Below are positions 11,039 through 22,359 of a stretch of 64,000 nucleotides of DNA, piece after piece. Numbering within the stretch: position 1 is the stretch's first letter; each line of letters starts with the position of its first letter. Source of the stretch: Fomitopsis serialis (lineage: Eukaryota > Basidiomycota > Agaricomycetes > Polyporales > Fomitopsidaceae); NCBI RefSeq assembly GCF_022376445.1, contig NW_025955095.1, forward strand, positions 1-64,000, read 5' to 3'. The translations under genes and the position numbers were made by a program. The notes under the pieces were generated by a model, which saw only the letters and a program-made list of their open reading frames with translations, was not told where the DNA came from and did not search any database.

Positions 11039-12847
11039 ATGCCCCTCTCGAGCATTCCTCAGGAGCTATTGGACAACATATTTGAGCAGCTTTCGCCGTA
11101 CAGATGCTCCAAAGTGATTGTAGAGCCGGACAGTTTGACCTCCCAGAAGGCCCTTGCTAGATGCACACGCGTGTGTCGCGCTCTACACGAGCCGGCTGCG
11201 AGAGTCCTTTGGAGACAACAGCATCTGAATTACGTCCTTCGTGCAATCCTGTCGAACGACAGTGCTGTCGGACGGCCTGGCGGATTGGTCGATGTCGATA
11301 AACTCAGTGCGCATGGAACGACAGGAGCTCGCTCGCATAATCGTCCCTTTGGCTACGTAAGTCTTATGTTGCTACCAGACTTCATCGCATTTCTGGCTCA
11401 TCATCGTACGAAGATATTCTTAACGCGGCCCCTCACTGCGCACGAATGGTCGCGATTCGAACATTACGCCCGATTTGTCCGCGTCCTTTACTACTTGTCC
11501 ACGGACACGATCGATCCCTCTGTCTTCTTTATCCTCCAGCAGCAAGCACGAGGCAGGCCGCTCTTCCCCAATATCCGGGAGTTACAATGGTTGCATGCGA
11601 CGCCCGAGTTGCTGTGCATAGTCACGCCTGCTGTTTGCATTCTGCGCCTTCCGAAAGACTACGGTCCAGCGCATAGGAGTGATCTGGAAGCATCTGGGGG
11701 CCGCATGCCGCGGCGCGCATTCCAGCAAATCCTTCCTCACGTACTGCATTGCCTCCCAGGACTCCAGGAACTCGAGCTTCCACCAGTCGCCCATGAGGCC
11801 TTTTGGTCTTCTTTCACATCGACACCCGGCAGTCCCTGCTTCATCGGCCAGAGCATCCGCACCCTCCATATCTGCGAGTCGGGTCGTGACCTCTTGACAG
11901 CTGCTCTCCCGGCCCTTTCGACAATGACGGAGCTCACGGAGCTCAGGATCAAACTCACTGACGTGAGCGCGGGATCTGACTTTGACGCGTATGCGTACGA
12001 TCGCTGGGACACATCATACATCCATACCTTTGCGCGACTAAAGCATCTGTGGATTGATGCCTTGACCGTGCACACGATGGCAAGCATGGTCAAAGCGATC
12101 GACGCCCCCCACGTTGAGATCATGGAACTCTCCTGCTTGTGTACGCCGATTGCAGGCCACGACACCCGTATAGGAGAGTCGCTCCATACGGCCTTTGATC
12201 TATTGCGTCGCCGAAATGCAGCGTCCATCTGGAAACTCCACCTTTCGTTCCGTCACCTCGACTTACCTCTGCTTCCCACTGCCGGGCTTGCGGTTAACGC
12301 ACCATTCCCCTCCTTGACAAGTCCATTACTCGAGCTTCGTCGCCTCCGTGCCATTGAGATATCCCAAGAACGGAGGGATCATCTGGAGGTGTCCCTGAAC
12401 GCCCCTGCTATCGTATCAGCTTGGCCGACGTTGCGGACCCTCTCCCTCCTAGGACAGTATGCGACCCCCAGGTTTCTCCAAGCGGTCGCACGTACATGCT
12501 CTCATATCGAGAGTCTGACGGTCTTCACATTAACGTGGGACTTTCTCGATCCCGCGAAGCTCGCTGCTAGCCATTTCTATTGCGTAGACCCTGCTGGTAC
12601 CGGCTTGAACACAGGCGCGTCTGCGCTCCGCTGCCTACGCATCGACGGTACCTTCAAAGTTCGGGAGTCTGGTCCCATCCGAGCAATCGCTTCCTTTCTG
12701 GACTCGCTCTTTCCAAGGCTTGACATAGATAGGTGTGTGGCGCCGAGGGATGATGGTAAGTCCGAAGACCCAGGGAGCTGGCCTGACATCATGGGGGAAG
12801 TGGCCAAGTTGCAGCTCGCACGACAGCGGAACATGAGGTGCTCGTGA
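11039..12847 (+). CDS. F-box/LRR-like protein A (open frame)
   Basis: Predicted substrate adaptor of SCF ubiquitin ligases: the N-terminal F-box would bind Skp1 and the long C-terminal part would bind a substrate. The F-box lies at about residues 4-60 (SIPQELLDNIFEQLSP, then ALARCTRVCRALHEPAARVLW). Comparison with paralogues places a 57-nt intron at 11357-11413, so exon 1 (11039-11356) joins exon 2 at IFLTRPLTAHEW, giving 583 residues. The intron is a multiple of three without a stop, so the unspliced frame is also open. The C-terminal region shows irregular leucine-rich repeats (LRELQWLHATPELL, LRRLRAIEIS). Unlike its paralogues it lacks the acidic linker after the F-box. First member of the array. 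Confidence 0.82.
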   Translation: MPLSSIPQELLDNIFEQLSPYRCSKVIVEPDSLTSQKALARCTRVCRALHEPAARVLWRQQHLNYVLRAILSNDSAVGRPGGLVDVDKLSAHGTTGARSHNRPFGYVSLMLLPDFIAFLAHHRTKIFLTRPLTAHEWSRFEHYARFVRVLYYLSTDTIDPSVFFILQQQARGRPLFPNIRELQWLHATPELLCIVTPAVCILRLPKDYGPAHRSDLEASGGRMPRRAFQQILPHVLHCLPGLQELELPPVAHEAFWSSFTSTPGSPCFIGQSIRTLHICESGRDLLTAALPALSTMTELTELRIKLTDVSAGSDFDAYAYDRWDTSYIHTFARLKHLWIDALTVHTMASMVKAIDAPHVEIMELSCLCTPIAGHDTRIGESLHTAFDLLRRRNAASIWKLHLSFRHLDLPLLPTAGLAVNAPFPSLTSPLLELRRLRAIEISQERRDHLEVSLNAPAIVSAWPTLRTLSLLGQYATPRFLQAVARTCSHIESLTVFTLTWDFLDPAKLAASHFYCVDPAGTGLNTGASALRCLRIDGTFKVRESGPIRAIASFLDSLFPRLDIDRCVAPRDDGKSEDPGSWPDIMGEVAKLQLARQRNMRCS

Positions 12848-13255
12848 AGTGAGTGTCTTGTGCTGGTCAGCTATCCTGAGCTCATATCATGTCATGTTGT
12901 AGGAAGGAAGATGCTGAATGCGCCATGCCGCATTTACATCTGGTGTTATCGATGTACGACAAACATTTGGTAGATCCAAAAGACTGTACTATACAAGGTC
13001 GATGGTTGATTATACAGCGATCCACGCACGCAGAAACCTTCGACTGTACATCCGATGGTTCTGCCAACTCTCGGCTTCAGCCCAACCTGACGCCGCAAAG
13101 AATACAATTCCCATCGACGGCCCGGGAGTTCCAGCCAGACCCTTGATGAGCCCCAATACGAGTTATCGAAGGGACCGAAGGAGATGATTGTATGAGTGCA
13201 GACAACATTGGTCCCTAGGTCCAAGTTGAGCCCGAGTGTCGTCTGGCATCGACGC

Positions 13256-13266
13256 GGTCAGGTGAC
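13256..13266 (+). promoter_or_regulatory. shared F-box promoter element
   Basis: GGTCAGGTGAC, about 272 bp before the start of F-box locus B; the same core precedes each near-full-length family member. Confidence 0.55.
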
Positions 13267-13537
13267 TCTCGCTGGAGGTTGTCGCCACGCGCGTACATGT
13301 CGCGCGAACATTGACACCGTAGAGTCATCCGCGATAGGATATTTACGAAGTACCGATGGCTATGTCCTTCATAGTCCTAGCAGTGTTCGAGGTGTGCAGT
13401 GTTCGCAGAATGACGGGTGCAGTGGGCGCTATTAGCCTACCTACGTCTGAGTACAGGAGCTGATGCTGTGCTCCGTAGCGAAGGTAGGCGCCTCTGGTTG
13501 ACCTTTGCTCAGCGTCGTCCACACAAGTTGACTTACC

Positions 13538-15467
13538 ATGCTGTCATCGGCCCCTTCCCTTCCACTCGACGTGGTCGACGAGGTCTTCCAACACTTAGCT
13601 CTGGCATTTGTGCCCCTTGGCGGCGGCAGGGCCGTCAAGGAGGCCACCCTGGTCCGATGCGCATGCGCGTGTCGTGCCTTCCAGGCTCCTGCACTGAGGT
13701 CCTTTGGAGAAAGCAAAACATAACGAATGCCTGTGGTGCAATCCTACGGGAGTTCACCTACGCCTGTGTCAAGGGCCCTAGGGATGAAGACGAAGGGGAT
13801 GGCGACGAGGATGACGAGGATGACGAGGATGGTAACCAAGATTGGCCTCCTGAGGATTTTGACCCGGATGACTGGAAATACACCTACGTGCGTATAACCA
13901 GTAGCACGCGATTTATGAGCTGCGCTAATGCATTCGTCGTTGTCCTACCCTGCAGAACTATCTACCCGGACCGATTTCGTCAGAGGAGTGGTCTCGCTTC
14001 AAGTACTACGCGCAGTTCATTCGCGTCCTTCAGTACACCATAGACGAGAAACTAGACCCATCTGTTTTCTTCTATCTTCATCAGCACACACAAGGCCAGC
14101 CACTCTTCCCAAACCTTCTCAAGGTCGAGTGGGACCATGCCGTGTCGGAACTCGTCTCAGTCATATCGCCGAGCATACGGACTCTTCGGCTTTCGGACAA
14201 CGACGAAGCCGAGGAGAACAACTGCAGGCCGAACGAGTTGGGGTACCGCATGCGCCGGCATGCGTTCAAGACGGTGCTCCCTGGCATCCTCCGCAGGATG
14301 CCAGAGCTACGGAAACTCGAGCTTCGGTCGCTACGTCATGTGGGCTTCTGGGAGCAGTTTGTGGCGCCATCCACAGGTCAGTTCGTCGCGCAGAACATCC
14401 AAATCCTTCACATATCGGAAACCCTCCCCGTCCTCTTTCACGGTGCCCTTCCTATCATCTCTACGATCTCGCAGCTTCAAGAACTCAGCATCGACTCTCA
14501 TCACGACCGGGATGATATAATCGAGCCCCACATATGGGGGAGCGATCTTGAATTCGAAAGCCTGCGTCACCTACGAATTGACGGGCCTATGGGTGCTGTT
14601 ACGACACTTGTCGACGTGATCAACGCGCCCAAGCTGAGCCTCCTCAAGTTGCGTGGCACATTTTATGCCGAATCTTCGCAGGACGAGGGGCTATTTGGCT
14701 CTATCGTGGACACATTGGGCAAACGGAACACGGGATCCTTGCGGACGGTCCAGATTAGAGTGCAAAATCTTGGAAGACGACGCCGCGCGGCCCGTCCTGA
14801 CCAAGCGATATCCGTGCCATTAAACGATGCCATCAGACCATTACTACTCCTACACGACCTCGAGGAGCTCTGCATCGACGCGTCCGGCATCGCAGACACT
14901 AGCATTCTGGAACCTACTGTGCTGGCGGCGTGGCCAGCACTTCAAAAACTATCCCTGGTGCAGCTGATACTCACCCCAGAGACCCTCCAGGCCGTGGTAC
15001 ACAGCCATCCTCGCCTGAAGACACTGGAGGCACTGCACCTGTCGGAGGAATTCCTCAACTTGAAGCTGCCTCCGGTGGTCTCGAGCGCGTCTGGCGGTCC
15101 ACGTCTTCGTGATGTACCGCGTTCGAACATCACAGAACACGGGCTCGAAGAGTTACACCTCCGCGACCCAAACCAGATACCAGATCCTGTGGACGTCAAC
15201 AGGATTGCGCATTTCCTGAGCCACCTGTTCCCGCGGCTTTGCCCCGAGCGATCCTACCGGCCTTGGGAGCGTATGTCGTCCGGCGAGTGCTGGATCAAGA
15301 TAATGAAAGAAGTGGCAAACCTGCAGGCGGAGCTGCAGCTCGGGGCACAGTCGTACGTCATGACCTCGCGTTGCGGTGCGACGCCTCCGTATCCTTTCAC
15401 TTATAATGTCCTCACCACCAGCGCTCATGCAGGTGCAACTACGAGTCACGGAGGCGGCTGTCGGTGA
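13538..15467 (+). pseudogene. F-box/LRR-like protein B, one frameshift
   Basis: F-box paralogue starting MLSSAPSLPLDVVDEVFQ. The F-box runs in frame to CRAFQAPAL (about 13695), where the paralogues continue EVLWKEQ. Here one base is missing (gcactgaggtc instead of a longer ctggaggtc), so the original frame stops at about 13723 while the family sequence EVLWRKQNI continues in another frame. An acidic linker (DEDEGDGDEDDEDDEDG) precedes a 68-nt intron at 13888-13955. Exon 2 (13956 onward) begins NYLPGPISSEEWSRF and is open to 15467, with LRR-like repeats. The C-terminus is about 45 residues longer than in the paralogues, which end shortly after the KLQLARR-like helix. Either a recent pseudogene or an assembly error at one base. 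Confidence 0.75.
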
Positions 15468-15670
15468 GGCGAGAAGTCTTCAGAAGATCGTCAAGTGAGT
15501 GGCTCCTCCACGTAATGAACTGGTATGTATCTCCGTGTGGTGGGACTCGAGTCATGCAGTGCTAACAGAGTTAATTAGGTCCAGCTCTTTGACTCAAGCC
15601 AGGTTGAGTCGCCAATTTGCGACGCGAGGGGTAATGGTAGGTAGCAATGGTAGGTAGCAAGGATGCGATG

Positions 15671-16495
15671 CTATGTGCTTAATCTAGCTTGTACGTGATC
15701 TCGTCCGCCTTCCTCCCAATCGTCCCAACACATCGCCAAAATTACTGTGTGACATCCTCTCTTGTCTTCCTTCGGATCGCCTTCCCGGGACCTCTGTCCT
15801 TCCCCGTTGATAGCCCACATCCACCTGAGAAGCCCTTCTCTCTTGAACCCCATCTTTTCCGCGAGTCGTATCGAGGCGATGTTCTCCGAATGCGAAGACC
15901 ATTGCACGCGCCGCAGACCGAGCCCAGGAGGCGACGCACTCGGAAGATCGAGGCAGTATCGGAGAAGCAAACCCACAGTGTGCGTGGCGACGTGGGTTCG
16001 CTGGAATGCAGGGAAGACGATCGCGTAGCCGATTTCTGCTTTTAATTGGTCGGGGGAGGCGCGGAGGAGGCCTATCACACCGGCAAGACTGCCCGGCGTA
16101 GAGTCGCTGCTCGTTGTGTCGTCGTCGATGTCTCCTGAAGGTCGTCCTGCTGATCGAGTCTTGTCGATGATAGCGAAGAGCATAAACTCCGGATTCTGTC
16201 GGTAGAACTTCTCGAGGTACGCGAGGTTGTCCGCCATGGTAGGGAATGCGACACCGAAGTATCGGAAGAGCTCCCCGGAGACGGGCTCGACAGTGTCCCA
16301 GTACGCCCTGCCATGTACGCGAGGAATGAATGGAGTGAGGCGTATGTGTGTGCCTTCAAGCGATGTGGGAGGCAGTGGGAACGCAAAGTTGATGTCGTAA
16401 GGAGAGGGTCCATATAGCGTGGTGTCCAGGTCGGTCTCGGCAATAGCAGACGGCGGATTCGCTGGACGAGGAGTGCAGAGGTTCACGAAGGACAT
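15671..16495 (-). CDS. GNAT-family N-acetyltransferase (RimJ/RimL type)
   Basis: Single-exon gene of 274 residues inserted within the F-box array on the opposite strand. The fold order fits GNAT enzymes of the RimL group: an N-terminal strand with THIRLTPFIPRVHGRAYWD (about residues 50-68), a central AGVIGLLRASPDQLKAEIGY segment, FPAFQRTHVATHTVGLLLRY as the acetyl-CoA-binding loop and helix, and LRRVQWSSHSENIASIRLAEKMGFKREG near the C-terminus, the typical Asn/Ser-x-x-S-x-x-LxEKxGF element. The acceptor (protein N-terminus, small amine or drug) cannot be told from sequence. Similar genes are common in Agaricomycetes. It shares no promoter element with the F-box genes. Confidence 0.85.
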   Translation of the reverse strand: MSFVNLCTPRPANPPSAIAETDLDTTLYGPSPYDINFAFPLPPTSLEGTHIRLTPFIPRVHGRAYWDTVEPVSGELFRYFGVAFPTMADNLAYLEKFYRQNPEFMLFAIIDKTRSAGRPSGDIDDDTTSSDSTPGSLAGVIGLLRASPDQLKAEIGYAIVFPAFQRTHVATHTVGLLLRYCLDLPSASPPGLGLRRVQWSSHSENIASIRLAEKMGFKREGLLRWMWAINGEGQRSREGDPKEDKRGCHTVILAMCWDDWEEGGRDHVQARLST

Positions 16496-17153
16496 TTGGA
16501 TGATCGTTGTGATTGGGTTATCAACAATGGAGCTTTGTACGACCTTCTACACGGTTGTCATGCGCTTGCCTTTTTGACTCGGGCTGAGTCATGGACATCA
16601 GACGCCCTCACCACGACTGTCCGACCAGCAAGTCCAAGAGATCCATAAGGCAGCCGAGGGGTTCATTACAGCAATGTCTTTTACGAATGACCTATCTAAG
16701 AAATCGATCGTAGGGCTCACACCCGCAACAGCTACTGGAGATGATAAGTCGATGAGGTCGTGTGTAGAAGTGAGTAGCGCACGTACCGAATTTCCCTTCC
16801 AGCAGCTTCGTAATCGGGGCGGAGCGACGAGACCTCAGACCCACACCAAGGTCCAGAGTCGGATGCAATGTGATCCATGATCATGGAGGCTCATCATGGT
16901 GATTCGGTCGTCGTCATTGGTCAACGCGTTCGAGTGCATCTTGAGGTCGAGCACCATTGACAATAGCGGCGATGAAACCTATGCAGTGGAACACTGACAT
17001 GTGAGCGAGCAGATTGAGAGACATAAGCACATACACAGTCGTCGAGTCGCCAATGCAGAAGAGAACTCGGAGGAGGCCCATACATAGCATTAGTAGTTGA
17101 TACTTGAAGCAACCTGAAGCCGGGATCGCGACTGTGGCGAGGAGGATCAACAC

Positions 17154-17164
17154 GATCAGGTGAC
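17154..17164 (+). promoter_or_regulatory. shared F-box promoter element
   Basis: GATCAGGTGAC inside CACGATCAGGTGACTC, 56 bp before the chosen ATG of F-box locus C. This is the shortest spacing in the family, which may mean the 5' end of locus C was remodelled. Confidence 0.55.
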
Positions 17165-17220
17165 TCCGGGCCAATGCGCACAGTGCGGCGTGTTGCCGAT
17201 ATCAAGTCGTTTCTCGTTTC

Positions 17221-19111
17221 TTGCCAGTGCTAGACTTCACAATCTACAATCCTACAGACGAATCTGCAGCATCAGTCTTCAAAGCTTCACCACTTGCCGG
17301 AATCACCCCCTCGGATCTGCTCCCATTCGAGCTAATAGATGCGATATTCCAACTACTCTCTCCGCTCGGCCCCACGTACAGTGACGACTTCCGCGTCGCG
17401 CGGACGGCCCTTGCTAGATGTGCGCGGACGTGTCACGCTTACCACAAAATAGCGTTGACTGTCCTCTGGAAGGAACAATATCTCAGCTGCGTTTGCAAGG
17501 CAGTCTTGTCGAACTTTGCTATGGGCTGTGTCAAGTGGCCCGAGGAGGAGGTATATTGGGAGGATGCCAGTAGTGAATCGGACGACGATGCAAACGAAGA
17601 TATGGCTGTAGGCGTGGATCTAAATGAGTATCCCCATGTTTATGTGAGTGGCTAGTGAGTTGACGAGTTTGCCGTTTCTCGCCGTGCTGACCAGCACATG
17701 CAGCATTATCTACCAGGTCCCATCTCTCCGGAGGATTGGTCGCGCTTCGTGTACTACGCGAAGTTCATTCAAGTCCTCCGCTATCCAACTGAGGAGACAG
17801 TGGACTCCTCTGTATTTCTTTTCCTGCAGCAGCATTCACATGGCAACCCGCTGTTCCCTCGGTTACGTGAACTCATATGGGAACACGCTACCCCGGAGCT
17901 GGTGTCGGTCATATCACCGTCCATCCGCATCCTTCACCTCCCTGATGATACCGCTGAAGAGGAGAATGCCTCGCATCAACGCGAGTATGGGTACCGGATG
18001 CGGCGGCATGCCTTCAAGCAGCTCATTCCTGCCGTACTTCAGGGTCTTCCTAACCTTGAAGAGCTTTCGCTGCGAGCTCTTGGGCACGAGTTCTTCTGGT
18101 TCCCGTTCACGTCGACACCAAACGGCTGCTTCGTCAACCAGAACATCCGCATCCTGCATATAGTCGAGTCATCTCGGACCACCATGAAAGCGGTCCTTGC
18201 CGCCGTCTCGACCATTCTGAACCTCAGTGAACTTGACATTGCCGTCTATGATTCCTACGTAGACCAATCGGAAAGTTATACGTTCACGCCATCTACTTTC
18301 CCCTTCGCGAGGCTGAGGCGGCTATCGCTCAACGGTCGTACGGCAACGGGGCAGCGCTCGTCGAAGCAATTGCCGCACCAGATCTGGAAGACATAACACT
18401 GAGGACCGTGGACGTTTCCCTTCTTCCGGATCGCGAGTATCGAGCCATGGCAGAGACTGCGCTCTCTGCGGTCTTTGACCGGCTGCGTCGCCGAAATGCA
18501 ACATCTCTGCGGGTGTTCAGCTTGATACTCGATCTCAATGTATCTGTGTTCCCCTGCGGAACCGCTGCGGACATGCCATTTCCCTCGCTCGCTCGCTCGC
18601 TGCTCGAGATTCGCCATCTCCATGGAATCACTGTATGCCAGGGCAGCCAGGGTGGCACGTGAATCCTCCTGCCTTGGTAGCGGCTTGGCCAGCACTACGG
18701 TCACTCGGCTTGCCAGGCACCGAAGCCTCCCCCGACTTCCTTCAGCTCATCGCGCGCGAATGCCCTCAGCTCGAGAGTCTGGAGGTGAAGCGTCTGCTGA
18801 AAGACTTTGTCGACCTCCTCCCACCTGCCTCTCGTGATGAGAGTGCGGGCTCTGACGCACGGCGCACGTCTGCGCTTCGACAGCTACGCACGTCGCTTCC
18901 CTGCGCGATATTGGCCGCAGATATCACCAGAGTTGCGCGCTTCCTGGCCGCTCTGTTTCCGCAACTGGAACCTGGGCAGTGTTCGCTGAAATGCTTCCCC
19001 GACTGCACTCGTTTTGAAGTCGGAACGTTTTCGACACCGGAGTCTCCTGACGTGCTGAAGGAGGTGTCGCGGTTGCAACAAGCGCGATGGAATGGTACGA
19101 GCAACTACTGA
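17221..19111 (+). pseudogene. F-box/LRR-like protein C, two frameshifts
   Basis: Exon 1 (17221-17643) encodes an extended N-terminus (about 38 residues before the F-box PFELIDAIFQLLSPL), then ALARCARTCHAYHK and the acidic linker ESDDDANEDMAVGVD. A 60-nt intron (17644-17703) leads to exon 2 at HYLPGPISPEDWSRF, with the family signatures WEHATPELVSVISPSIR and GYRMRRHAFKQLIPAVL. Near 18348 the frame breaks inside the GRTATG-AALVEA segment. It resumes one frame over as IAAPDLEDITL and breaks again near 18645 before NPPALVAAWPALRSL. The C-terminus (LQQARWNGTSNY) is conserved. With two independent breaks I treat it as a decaying gene; sequencing error at both sites cannot be excluded. Confidence 0.75.
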
Positions 19112-19331
19112 TTCATTGCTTTGCTGCCGCGCAGTGCGATGATATATTGCTTTGCAGTATGAGATAACAGACATGGGCTCGTGTCTAGGCGTGTTTACAC
19201 TCGCCGCGCATAGCATTTGGATTCATTCGCAAACAAAACTCATGGATTTACTCAGTATGATCTGTTCGCTCGCCAGTAGTCGCACCTTCAGTTGTCGTTG
19301 TCGTTCACGAGCACCACAGATATGTAATGCT

Positions 19332-19979
19332 CCACCGAGCTCATCTCTGTTATTTCTCGTCTATCCGCATTCTTCGCCTCCGTGAAGACGTCTCAGGAGG
19401 TCACAAGGTGCAGGAGTACGGGTATCGCATGCGGCGGCACGCCTTCAAGCAATTGCTGCCCACCGTCCTGTGCGATCTCTCTGAGCTGAAAGAGCTCGAG
19501 CTACGGTCCTTGGGACACGAGGCCTTTTGGCATCCGCTCAAGTCGGTGCCTGGCGGCTGTTTCCTCAGCTGTAACATCCACACTCTGCATATCTCCGAGA
19601 CGCATCGCGCCCTCGTGTGAGCTGCCCTTCCTATCCTTCCGACAATCGAGGAGCTAATGGAGCTCAATGTGACTCGTTGATAGGGAAACTCTGCACGATC
19701 CTCAGCTGATCAATGACTGGTGTATGTCGTCTATTCGCCCATTTATGAAGCTGAGACGCTTGGGGCTCGATGGATGGGCGACGGACGTGGCGAACCTCGT
19801 CAACGCCATCGTTGCACCCGAGCTGGAGGACATCGAACTAACCTGTAGTCCTGACCCAGGCGACGTCAGGTTAGAGGTGGATGCTCTCAGCGTAACCTTC
19901 GACATTCTGCGTCGCAGGAATGTGACCTCCATGCGAATACTTCGTGTCATCTTCTGCGAGTTAGAATCCCAACACATCA
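19332..19979 (+). pseudogene. F-box paralogue fragment (internal LRR part)
   Basis: A remnant matching only the middle of the F-box family protein: it starts at the equivalent of PELISVIS, has EYGYRMRRHAFKQLLPTVL and LGHEAFWHPLKS, hits an in-frame TGA at about 19618, and later keeps NAIVAPELEDIEL and FDILRRRNVTS. The F-box, acidic linker, first intron and C-terminal third are missing, and no shared promoter element precedes it. Closest by eye to locus D immediately downstream, so probably a partial tandem duplicate. Confidence 0.8.
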
Positions 19980-20141
19980 ATGATCTCGCCTGTTACTAGA
20001 AAGACAGAGGTAACGAGATCTGGAACAGGACTACCACGGCTTTCAGATTCAAAGGTACATATATACTTGGTGCGACCTTGCACAGGTAAATTCGAGGTAA
20101 GTTACTGCCAGTGACAAACTGAAGCGCGTATCGTTAAACAC

Positions 20142-20152
20142 GATCAGGTGAT
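20142..20152 (+). promoter_or_regulatory. shared F-box promoter element
   Basis: GATCAGGTGAT within CACGATCAGGTGATGC, about 198 bp before the preferred ATG of F-box locus D (20350). Confidence 0.55.
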
Positions 20153-20349
20153 GCTTGCGACGTTTTCGCCGCTGGGCGCTAGAACTCGCGTCTACGAGTA
20201 ACGACGCACCTTTCGCCTTACACACGTCACACGACCTTGCCCAAGTCTTTGTTTTTCGAGACAATTTCGAGCTCTCCCTGGGTTTGTGAGTCACTCAGAT
20301 TATGGAGGATCTCTTTGACACGTGTGTTCCACTCCAGTGTAACTTAAAC

Positions 20350-22273
20350 ATGGCATCCTCCAGTCGTTGCTTTCCACCAGAGTTACTGGAGAAAGTATTC
20401 CAGTACTTGTCTTCGCACACTCTGATTCGAAACCGCCGCGCTCACAGTGCATTTGACCGGGGTACCCTTGCTGCATGTGCGCGGGTTTGTCGTACGTTCA
20501 ACGAGCCGGCGGTGAGGGTTCTTTGGAGAGAACACGAACTCGTCGAATTTCTTGATGCTGTCCTGTTGGACACGCAGCTCGGCCATGGCACTGTCAAGGA
20601 GCCCGAAGACAACGGCGGCTATCTTGGAGGAGGATTTGACGATGACGATACAAACGAAGATATGGCTATAGTGCACAATCCACGTCTGCACCGGTTCACC
20701 TATGTAAGTTCTCTTCTAACTGACTATGGTGCTAAGTACCATCATTCTCATGTCCCAATCTGCAAAGCGATATGTATCAGGACCCATCTGCGCGAAGGAT
20801 TGGTCGCGCTTCGAGCGCTATGCGCCATTTGTTCGGGTGCTCGAATACTCGAGAGGTCAATGGTCAATCGACCCCACCGTCTTCCTGTTCCTTCAGCGGC
20901 ACGCGCGAGACATGCCGCTCTTTCCGAACGTTCGGGAGCTTATATGGGAACATGCAACACCTGAGTTGGTGTCAGTAATCTCGCCGTCGATTCGCACCTT
21001 GCGCCTACCTGAAGACATCCACGAGGACGAGAATGGCCATCAAGTCCATGAATACGCGTATCGTACGCGGCGACATGCTCTCAAGCAACTCCTTCCCACC
21101 ATACTACAGGACCTCCCCGACCTCAAAGAGCTCGAGTTACGATTGCTGGGGCACGAAGCCTTTTGGAACGCACTAAAGTCGGGACCCAGTAATTCCTTCC
21201 TATGCCAGGGTATCCGCACGCTCGACATAACAGAAACTCCTCGCGCCCTCGCTAGCGCGGCGCTTCCAATCATCTCGACAATCAAAGGGCTGTTCGAGCT
21301 CAGGATATCCGTCGCCATCCCGAATGTTGACGAGGACGATTATCATCCTCAGTCAGCCAGCAACTGCGAAATGCCATCCGTTCCCCCGTTCGCGAACCTG
21401 AGACTCCTACGTCTCAGTGGCCCACTCATAGGGGTGAGGAACCTTGTCAACGCGATTGTTGCCCCCGAACTCGAGGATGTGGAGCTAGTATGCGAGGGCG
21501 ACCTAGACAACGACATCGACCTAGACGACGACACCGACTCCCTAGGCAACGACATGCGAAGAGAGACCTCGGATGTGCTCTATGTAATCTTTGACCTACT
21601 GCGTCGCCGCAACGCGGTGTCATTACGGAGACTTCACTTCACCCATTTGGATGCAGATGAGCCCCTCCTCTTAGACCCAGTGACAACTGACGCGCAGGTA
21701 TCTGGTCCCGGGAGTCCATTACTCGGCCTTCATCGCCTCCAAGACGTCATGATCCTCCAGGCCCTTCCGGAGGCCAGTCAGTATTCGAATTCAGACATCA
21801 TTGGCTTGATAGATGCGTGGCCCGAGCTACAAATGCTCGTCTTGCCTCAAATCGTGGTCTTTCCTGAGACACTGCGATGCATCGCGCGCGCATGCCCCGA
21901 GGTTGAAAGTCTCACTGTGGGGCAATTGTCACGAGACTTTGTTGAAAGCCTCCCTCTGTCGACGTCTGAAGCCTCCTCTGGTATTGGCACTGCAGAGTCC
22001 AGTAGTGGAAGGCCAGCACTTCGAGCATTCTACGTCAAAGACTACTCCGAGCCAAGGACACCACCAGGATCAGCAGACTCGCCTGCTTCTTCGATTCGCT
22101 CTTTCCCCAGCTCGAGGCTGAACACTTTCTGGTGCCGTGCTTGCGTATACCGTCCCCCTGTCGGGAACGAGGGGCATCCATGCCGCAGCGGAGAAATTGA
22201 AGGAACTGCAACTCACGCGGCGAAATGGTATGTTGTATTCGCCGATGACTCCAATGACTCGCCGTCGGGCTGA
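20350..22273 (+). pseudogene. F-box/LRR-like protein D, frameshifted C-terminus
   Basis: The start at 20350 (MASSSRCFPPELLEKVFQ) is preferred to an in-frame ATG at 20302 because paralogues begin close to the F-box. Exon 1 ends at 20703 after the acidic stretch DDDDTNEDMA; a 64-nt intron (20704-20767) leads to RYVSGPICAKDWSRF. Exon 2 is open through the LRR-like region (WEHATPELVSVISPSIR, NAIVAPELEDVEL, FDLLRRRNAVSLRRL), with an Asp-rich insert DNDIDLDDDTDSLGND. Near 22055 the frame slips: the family sequence ACFFDSLFPQLEAE is in another frame, and the last conserved helix (AEKLKELQLTRRNG) in a third. If translated as read, the last roughly 75 residues are unrelated to the family. The F-box and most of the putative substrate-binding part stay intact, so a truncated functional protein is possible. 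Confidence 0.75.
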
Positions 22274-22359
22274 CCTATTTTGTTTCGCAGCAAGGCTAAT
22301 CGATTCGGAGTCTACTACCGACCCCCCCCCCGCTCTGCACGCGCAAGCCTAGTACCCCG

